Assembly (NCBI GenBank): GCA_030838305.1
Contig: JAUTWY010000385.1
Location: forward strand, 1 to 19,373
DNA from: Acidobacteriaceae bacterium
GTDB taxonomy: Bacteria; Acidobacteriota; Terriglobia; Terriglobales; Acidobacteriaceae
DNA length: 19,373 bases
Direction of reading: 5' to 3'
Position numbers and translations under genes: made by a program. The notes beneath the pieces are model-generated. The model did not search any database and was not told where the DNA came from. It saw only the letters and a program-made list of their open reading frames with translations. Of this stretch, positions 14,943-19,373 are shown one piece after another. Within the stretch, counting starts at the first letter, position 1; each line of letters starts with the position of its first letter.

Positions 14943-15209
14943 ATGAAGAAGCATTTCGGCAGTTTCGCGCTCGCGTGTATGTTAATGGCCTCGCTGTCCG
15001 CCTTCGCCCAGGATGCGATGAAGCAGGATTCCATGAAACAAGACACCGCCCAGCAAGACTCGATGAAAAAAGATGACTCCATGAAAAACGATTCCATGAA
15101 GAAGAAGGACGACAAGAAGAGCAAGAAGGCGAGAAAGGACGCGATGAAGCACGACGACAAGATGAAGAAGAACGACAGCATGAAGCACGATCAAATGAAA
15201 CAGAACTAG
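14943..15209 (+). CDS. Secreted pentapeptide MxKDx repeat protein
   Basis: An 88-residue product with a signal peptide (MKKHFGSFALACMLMASLSA, cleavage likely after AFA at about residue 22), followed by a mature part made almost entirely of Met, Lys, Asp, Ser and Gln. Units include MKQDS, MKQDT, MKKDDS, MKNDS, MKHDD, MKKNDS and MKHDQ, interrupted by a lysine-rich spacer (KKKDDKKSKKARKDA). This matches the MxKDx pentapeptide-repeat family, short exported proteins of unknown function. The mature chain has no hydrophobic core or cysteine and is expected to be disordered. Regular Met and Asp/His suggest metal binding, which is inference only. It is a stand-alone gene with a strong ribosome site; unit number may vary between strains. 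Confidence 0.9.
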   Translation: MKKHFGSFALACMLMASLSAFAQDAMKQDSMKQDTAQQDSMKKDDSMKNDSMKKKDDKKSKKARKDAMKHDDKMKKNDSMKHDQMKQN

Positions 15210-15286
15210 ATTTACGCTTGTTTTAGCACGCGCTCATCGAAAACGGAGGCGCCGTGCCAACACCATGGGACGCAGGTCTACAACTT

Positions 15287-15922
15287 CTACTGTCCCGCGG
15301 TGCGGAGCACTTCCTGCGGCTCTTCCTCCGCTGCCCCAGCTCCAGCCCCGTCTGCAACTTGCGCACCACTTTCCTGCGTTAACCCCGTCTTCAAATACTG
15401 CCTCAAACAACGCGGGCACGGCGCATATCCCTCCTGCATCGCCTCTTTCGCGGTCATCGTTCGCTCGGACGCCTTATCGTGAATGAATTCACACCCCGGC
15501 ACGTGAAACAACTTCGCGCCGGAAGAAACCACCACCACCATGTCAGGAGGAATATCCTTGGCCGGCACGGCGTGTTGCGACTTTATGGGATGATTTACAG
15601 AATTCGTCAATTTCAGTCCGCCAACGACCAACGCCAGCGCCGCCACTGGAACCAGCCACGCCGACCAACTTGACCATCGACTTCCCTTCACGGGCGCATT
15701 CTTCGCCAGCCGCTTCTCCAGTCTCCGGCCAAAACCGGCAGGCACCTCCAGCATCCGCTCATCGCCATATAACTCGACCACATTCCGCATTCCCGCCAAT
15801 ACCGACGCACAACGCTTGCATGTCCGAAAATGCTCGTCCATCGACGAACGCAGCCCCGCGTCCACATCTTCGTCGACGTAATTCGAAATCTCACGCCTCA
15901 CTTGTTCGCAATTCACTACCAT
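15287..15922 (-). CDS. Membrane anti-sigma factor with N-terminal zinc finger and C-terminal Ada-like CxxC module
   Basis: A 211-residue single-pass protein. The N-terminal ~45 residues form a zf-HC2/ZAS anti-sigma domain (Cys5, then HFRTCKRC with His31, Cys35, Cys38). A charged linker leads to one membrane segment (about 88-104, WLVPVAALALVVGGLKL). The outer part has a second likely metal site: FHVPGCEFIHDK (His140, Cys144) and EGYAPCPRCLRQYL (Cys169, Cys172), spaced like the Ada-type metal-binding fold. The tail is Ala/Gly/Glu-rich. The ATG at 15922 overlaps the end of the sigma gene by 7 bases, so translation is coupled. It should hold the sigma factor at the membrane until a signal, perhaps metal or thiol oxidation at the outer module, releases it. 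Confidence 0.88.
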   Translation of the reverse strand: MVVNCEQVRREISNYVDEDVDAGLRSSMDEHFRTCKRCASVLAGMRNVVELYGDERMLEVPAGFGRRLEKRLAKNAPVKGSRWSSWSAWLVPVAALALVVGGLKLTNSVNHPIKSQHAVPAKDIPPDMVVVVSSGAKLFHVPGCEFIHDKASERTMTAKEAMQEGYAPCPRCLRQYLKTGLTQESGAQVADGAGAGAAEEEPQEVLRTAGQ

Positions 15923-16575
15923 GGCTTGGTTCCCTTCTCGAATGGTAGGCGGCTAAACCAGCCTTGTTCCCATCCGGCAGCCAGCAGATCGCGCAGCATC
16001 AGCCGCGCCCGCAATAACCGCGTCTTCACCGAAGCCACCGTGATGCCCAGCGCCTCGGCTGTCTCCTGAATATTCAAATGTTCCATATCGCGCAGCATGA
16101 AAACCTCGCGATACTTTCGGTCGAGCGTGCCCAGCGCCTGCGCCAGCCGCTGCCGCACTTGCTTGCGTTCCAGCGCTTCCGAGGGAATCTCGCGCCAGTC
16201 GGCAAAATCCCGCGGCGCGTATTCACTTTCTTCTTCGAGTCTGTCGTCGAGCCCTTCCATGGGCACAGTTCGTTCCCTTCGCCGGCGCATCAGAGCCTCG
16301 TTCACCGTGATCTGGATGAGCCATGTGCTGAACCGGGCCTCGGCGCGGAATTGCCGGATATTCGTAAACGCCTTCAGCATCGCTTCCTGCGCGGCGTCCT
16401 CCGCATCATGCTGGTTGCGCAAAATCGCGAGAGCGGCGGCGTAGACCCGTCGTTCATACGGCCGGACCAGTTCGTAAAACAATTCATGCTGTCCGCCCTG
16501 CACGCTCAAGATCAAATCCTGCTCGCGCAGGTCGGCCTGCCCCGGATTGTTCAATACCATCTCTGGCTCGGACAC
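15916..16575 (-). CDS. ECF-type RNA polymerase sigma factor
   Basis: A 219-residue sigma factor of the RpoE/SigW type. Region 2 (about 30-100) shows FYELVRPYERRVYAAALAIL, then DAEDAAQEAMLKAFTNIRQF, then FSTWLIQITVNEALMRRRR. An acidic linker follows (LDDRLEEESEYAPRDFADW). Region 4 (about 138-200) shows LDRKYREVFMLRDMEHLNIQ, then ETAEALGITVASVKTRLLRA. The GTG at 16575 is used; an ATG five codons later (16560) is equally possible. It is co-transcribed with the anti-sigma gene and probably autoregulated, as is usual for such pairs. Promoter targets cannot be read here. The leader carries strong hairpins 16-70 bases before the start. Confidence 0.94.
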   Translation of the reverse strand: MSEPEMVLNNPGQADLREQDLILSVQGGQHELFYELVRPYERRVYAAALAILRNQHDAEDAAQEAMLKAFTNIRQFRAEARFSTWLIQITVNEALMRRRRERTVPMEGLDDRLEEESEYAPRDFADWREIPSEALERKQVRQRLAQALGTLDRKYREVFMLRDMEHLNIQETAEALGITVASVKTRLLRARLMLRDLLAAGWEQGWFSRLPFEKGTKPW

Positions 16576-16590
16576 GCGCGTGCATACCTC

Positions 16591-16644
16591 GGGCGAAAGC
16601 CCTCTTCAAAGTGGATTCGAAGGGTATGGCTAAAGCCATACCCT
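16591..16644. repeat. Hairpin pair in the sigma-gene leader (REP-like)
   Basis: GGGC-GAAA-GCCC (16591-16602) and an 11-bp perfect stem AGGGTATGGCT-AA-AGCCATACCCT (16621-16644). The first hairpin is identical to one inside rlmN. Both lie between the sigma gene and the cytochrome gene on the sigma gene's upstream side. Confidence 0.7.
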
Positions 16645-16647
16645 GAT

Positions 16648-16679
16648 ACAAACCTCATCCCGCACAAACCTCATCCCGC
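16648..16679. repeat. Two tandem 16-base direct repeats
   Basis: ACAAACCTCATCCCGC occurs twice with no gap (16648-16663 and 16664-16679), directly beside the 11-bp stem. It could be a slippage duplication or a tandem operator upstream of the sigma gene. Confidence 0.7.
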
Positions 16680-16765
16680 ATGGATTTGCCCCGATTCGTA
16701 TCCGGGCACACCTTCCAGGCGTGACGCTTGCTCCCTCTTTCGAAATTCGCCTTCAGTCGCCGCCC

Positions 16766-17482
16766 TCAGTACTCCGGGTCTTTTTTCCACCCGGTCAGCA
16801 TCGACATAAAATTATTCCAGCCATGCAAAATCACCATCACCAGATGTCCCAGCACGAAAAACAAAATCGCCCACATCACTGCAAAATGCCAGATACGCGC
16901 CCAGTGAAATCCGCCCATCATCCACGCCAACCAGGAAAACTGAATCGGCTTCCACACCGCCAGCCCTGTCAGCACTGAGAGAACACCCAACGCAATCGCC
17001 GCGGTGTAAGCGTGCTTTTGCAGCGGGTTGTAGGCCTCGCGAACCGGCGGCCTCGGACCAAAGAAAAAGTAATGCCTCACCATCGGCCACACGCCCGGAA
17101 TATCACGCGGCGTGAATAGAACCTGGCGATAGTTGCCACTGAAGAGCTGGTAGCCGAGATACAAAATGCCGCTCGCCATGTAAATCCACATGAACGTGAG
17201 ATGCCACTGCAACCCCCCGCCCAGCCATCCGCCAACGGCAAAAGCCTTCGGCCAATGCAGCAGGTCTTTCTGCGGAATCTTCGCTCCGAAGCTGGGGAAG
17301 GCGCGGAAGATCTGGAGCCCGCTGCCCACCATTACAAACAGAGCAATGGTGTTGACCCAGTGGCACAGCCGCACAATAAAAGGATGCTCGTAGACGGCTC
17401 GTCCAACGACAACAGACGATTGTTCTTCGCCGTCGCTGCTCTTGCCCTTAGGCTGAATAATCTCGACAACTCCACCGCTCAT
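16766..17482 (-). CDS. Membrane cytochrome b (b561-like) partner of the molybdoenzyme
   Basis: A 238-residue di-haem type membrane cytochrome, similar to the b subunits of Ni-Fe hydrogenase and formate dehydrogenase. It has four or more hydrophobic segments with likely haem-ligand histidines: RLCHWVNTIALF (His41), LQWHLTFMW (His94), NPLQKHAYTAAIALG (His157), ARIWHFAVMW (His199), plus His213 and His220. The ATG at 17482 has GGAGG six bases upstream, which excludes the TTG at 17488. It begins 30 bases after the molybdopterin enzyme gene and is surely in the same operon. It would pass electrons between the quinone pool and the exported enzyme. Confidence 0.88.
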   Translation of the reverse strand: MSGGVVEIIQPKGKSSDGEEQSSVVVGRAVYEHPFIVRLCHWVNTIALFVMVGSGLQIFRAFPSFGAKIPQKDLLHWPKAFAVGGWLGGGLQWHLTFMWIYMASGILYLGYQLFSGNYRQVLFTPRDIPGVWPMVRHYFFFGPRPPVREAYNPLQKHAYTAAIALGVLSVLTGLAVWKPIQFSWLAWMMGGFHWARIWHFAVMWAILFFVLGHLVMVILHGWNNFMSMLTGWKKDPEY

Positions 17483-17488
17483 TCTCAA

Positions 17489-17493
17489 CCTCC
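17489..17493 (-). promoter_or_regulatory. Shine-Dalgarno of the cytochrome gene
   Basis: GGAGG on the minus strand, six bases before the ATG at 17482; it decides the start. Confidence 0.8.
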
Positions 17494-17512
17494 AACGCGA
17501 AACCGTTTCAAA

Positions 17513-18241
17513 TCACAACCCGTAAAACCACGAATAACCCTGATCTTCCCAGTACCCAACTTTGTCGAGCACGTTCGTCACTTTCAAATCTGTCAAATAC
17601 TTTGCCTGCTTGTAACCAATCTTGGTCGGAATCTGCAGACGCAACGGCGCGCCGTGCGCCCGCGTGAGCGGCTGTTCGTACATTTCGTAACAAAGCAGAG
17701 TCTGCGGATGCAGCGCCGTCGCCATGTCCAGCGACTCGTAATAATCATCTGCGCATTTCACGGTTATGAAACGCGCTGTAGTATCGGCGCCGACCGTCTT
17801 CAAAAAATCTGCCAGTCGCGCCCCTCCGAATCTTCCGATCACATCCCATCCCTCAACGCAGATGTGGCGCGTGTTCTGCCGCACCACCGGCAGCGCTTGC
17901 ACCTGCGACAACCTGTATTCCCCCGGCTTCTGAACGGCGCCACTGACGGTCAGAGTCCAGTTTTCGAGATCCACTCCAGGATCGTCCACGTCGTAGCCGT
18001 TAATAGGAAATTTGTCGAAAGGAGTCAGGTCAGAGGTATCGAAGGTTGTGGCCGCATGGCCAGAGCGAAACAGTCGCGCCCCCGCCCAATCGCTAAAACC
18101 CAGCCCCTTCTTCAGCAGGGTTTCCTGCAAGCCGGGGATAGCAAATGCCCCCAACGCCAGCACTGGCGTCAGCTTCAGCAATTCCCGCCGGTTAACCTGC
18201 CGGAATTTCTTCTCATCCATTTTGCGACCCATATTCTTCAT
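17513..18241 (-). CDS. Tat-exported molybdopterin-dependent oxidoreductase (sulfite oxidase/MsrP family)
   Basis: A 242-residue enzyme of the sulfite-oxidase molybdopterin fold. The N-terminus has a twin-arginine signal (NRRELLKLTPVLALGAFAIP), so the folded cofactor-loaded protein is exported. The molybdenum-ligating cysteine is in HICVEGWDVIGRFGG (Cys128), followed by VKCADDYYESLDMATAL, and by HGAPLRLQIPTKIGYKQAKY, a stretch conserved in the family. The ATG at 18241 is chosen with an AAGG about nine bases upstream; later Met codons at residues 4 and 8 are possible, while the longer frame to 18379 lacks support. The C-terminus is complete. It lacks the dimerisation domain of true sulfite oxidases. 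With the adjacent cytochrome b it forms a periplasmic redox pair. The substrate (protein Met sulfoxide, sulfite or other) is not determined. Confidence 0.9.
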   Translation of the reverse strand: MKNMGRKMDEKKFRQVNRRELLKLTPVLALGAFAIPGLQETLLKKGLGFSDWAGARLFRSGHAATTFDTSDLTPFDKFPINGYDVDDPGVDLENWTLTVSGAVQKPGEYRLSQVQALPVVRQNTRHICVEGWDVIGRFGGARLADFLKTVGADTTARFITVKCADDYYESLDMATALHPQTLLCYEMYEQPLTRAHGAPLRLQIPTKIGYKQAKYLTDLKVTNVLDKVGYWEDQGYSWFYGL

Positions 18242-18463
18242 GAAGTTAGCCTTATCGCTTGTTTTTTGAACCAACCGCGGCCCGCGCGGACACTTCACAC
18301 CCGCAGTAATGGGATTCGCGAGCCTCCCTGAAAGTTTCGTGAGCGGGGTGGCTCGAGAATCATACCGCCGCCCGTCCAATTGGACCGCATCTTTTGCTGG
18401 CCTTTGAAGCGTTTTCGAGGCATACTAGCGGAGCGCCTATCCCCAGGTCGGCGAGCTCCCAGC
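18242..18463. other. Divergent intergenic region
   Basis: A 222-base spacer between the molybdoenzyme gene (minus) and the TonB-like gene (plus). Frames run into it from both sides, but their extra residues (Arg/Pro-rich) do not look like protein. Promoters for both genes should be here; I see no convincing consensus box. Confidence 0.4.
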
Positions 18464-19282
18464 ATGTCAGAATTAGAGATAAAGAGTATCGTGCAGAAAG
18501 TGGATCACCCTTACCTGGCGAAGCCTCAAGCGGGTGCTGTCGTTGATTCCAAACAGCGGAAATTGATGCTAGGATCGCTCTGCCTGCTGCTGTTGGCGCT
18601 GAGCATCGTGCTTTGGCATGAGCGCGATTTCTGGTTCCCGGACACGTCCGAGGCCGAATCCGATCAACCCGCTGAGAGTGTTCCCGCCACCCAAGTGGCC
18701 TCGCAGCCCGGCGTGACACCGGCCAAGACCAATTCCGTCGCAAAGCAAAAACACCGGGTTGCGAGTCAGGCGAAGACTCCGGCGGCGCCGGCACCGCCCG
18801 CGGCCGCAACCGCCGCCCGCACCGTGTTACCTCCGCTGGAAGTAGAAGTAGTCGCCGGCGATACCCATCGCACTATCCGCCCGGGAAACAGTTCGGTGCG
18901 CGTGGATTTGCAGCCAGGTACGCCGCCACAACCGGCCACCGATACTCCTACTGATACCCAAAGTGCCGCCAGTGTCACCAGCAATGCCGCCGAACATGTC
19001 CAGATGTCTGCGGACGCATCCGAAATCGTGTCCAAACCGGTGCGCCCCAACTATCCTCTTCTGGCGCGTCAGATGAAGGTGCAAGGCTCGGTCATTTTGC
19101 AGGCGCTGATCGGCAAGGATGGAATCATCCAGAATCTCCACGTCGTAAGCGGACCGCATATCTTGGCCTCTGCCGCCGAGGATGCCGTTCGGCAGTGGCA
19201 CTTCAGACCACACTTTCAGGGCACCGAAGCTGTTGAAACGCAAGCCAAGATCACGGTCAACTTCACCATCTCAACCAACTAA
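18464..19282 (+). CDS. TonB-like energy-transducing protein
   Basis: A 272-residue TonB-family protein. A short cytoplasmic N-terminus leads to one membrane helix (about 34-51, LMLGSLCLLLLALSIVLW), then a ~135-residue Pro/Ala/Thr/Ser-rich periplasmic spacer (PAAPAPPAAATAARTVLPPL), then the TonB C-terminal domain (about 190-270: VRPNYPLLARQMKVQGSVIL, GKDGIIQNLHVVSGP, AAEDAVRQWHFRP). The ATG at 18464 gives a sensible cytoplasmic tail; the frame is open back to a TTG at 18380. The family passes proton-motive energy from ExbB/ExbD to outer-membrane receptors, but neither ExbB/D nor a receptor is in the window. The spacer is Pro/Ala-rich but lacks long Lys-Pro/Glu-Pro runs. Confidence 0.9.
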   Translation: MSELEIKSIVQKVDHPYLAKPQAGAVVDSKQRKLMLGSLCLLLLALSIVLWHERDFWFPDTSEAESDQPAESVPATQVASQPGVTPAKTNSVAKQKHRVASQAKTPAAPAPPAAATAARTVLPPLEVEVVAGDTHRTIRPGNSSVRVDLQPGTPPQPATDTPTDTQSAASVTSNAAEHVQMSADASEIVSKPVRPNYPLLARQMKVQGSVILQALIGKDGIIQNLHVVSGPHILASAAEDAVRQWHFRPHFQGTEAVETQAKITVNFTISTN

Positions 19283-19373
19283 TCTTCCCTGCTGATCCCG
19301 CCTGCCTTTTGCGGCAATCTGCCCTTTGCGCCAACCGATTGTGCAAACCCTGACCAGCGCGTTCTGCCAAATC

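Noticed and set aside
14915..15194. Minus-strand frames rich in Phe/Leu/Val/His opposite the MxKDx gene
   Set aside because: They are the mirror of a Met-Lys-Asp repeat; the plus strand has the signal peptide and the ribosome site.
16591..16679. Short repeats as a possible CRISPR array
   Set aside because: There are only two direct copies with no spacer, and palindromes of different sequence; no cas genes are present.
16078..16809. A 243-codon plus-strand frame across the sigma gene and its leader
   Set aside because: It is antisense to conserved sigma regions 2 and 4 and runs through the hairpins; no protein-like domain is visible.
17201..18331. A long plus-strand frame opposite the cytochrome and molybdoenzyme genes
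   Set aside because: It is a GC-rich antisense shadow; the minus strand carries clear family motifs, a Tat signal and Shine-Dalgarno sites.

Overview
This is a GC-rich (roughly 58% by eye) bacterial chromosomal window with no rRNA, tRNA, phage or transposase. The gene content suggests a soil-type member of the Acidobacteriota (Terriglobia-like). Pointers are an NtrC-type regulator with a GAFTSA loop, a very short Flp pilin of the GQDIAEYAVMLAVILVIVVGT type, tiny LCAQ-type helical proteins, an MxKDx repeat protein, and scattered intergenic hairpins of the GGGCGAAAGCCC / GGCTAAAGCC kind. The assignment rests on remembered family resemblance, not on a search.

Layout. 1-2019 (+): the 3' part of a sigma54-dependent response regulator, then two tiny related helical proteins. 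2147-3782 (+): an MlaE-type permease and an MlaF-type ATPase, with no MCE/MlaD partner in the window. 3870-6305 (-): a secreted Xaa-Pro aminopeptidase and a lipoprotein sugar-type binding protein with no transporter beside it. 6541-6779 (-): a 54-residue Flp pilin with a GTG start and its own intrinsic terminator. 6960-9495 (-): a NarL-type response regulator and its membrane histidine kinase, genes overlapping by 11 bases. 9673-11442 (+): a divergent multi-pass histidine kinase with a degenerate ATP lid. 11372-12658 (-): rlmN, carrying a ~200-base in-frame insertion that contains two palindromes. 12840-14757 (+): an M16 zinc protease and an isochorismatase-fold protein without the usual cysteine. 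14943-15209 (+): a secreted MxKDx repeat protein. 15287-16575 (-): an ECF sigma factor overlapping a membrane anti-sigma factor with two apparent zinc sites. 16766-18241 (-): a Tat-exported molybdopterin oxidoreductase and its cytochrome b partner. 18464-19282 (+): a TonB-like protein.

How the genes work together. Clear functional pairs are MlaE/MlaF (envelope lipid transport), the NarL kinase/regulator, ECF sigma/anti-sigma, and the Tat molybdoenzyme/cytochrome b (periplasmic redox). Much of the window concerns signalling and the cell envelope. I see no defence system, CRISPR array or biosynthetic cluster. The most unusual observations are the palindrome-bearing insertion inside rlmN and its relation to hairpins elsewhere in the window, the second CxxC module of the anti-sigma factor, and replaced catalytic residues in the MlaF ATPase (Walker B Glu to Ser) and the isochorismatase-like protein (Cys to Val).
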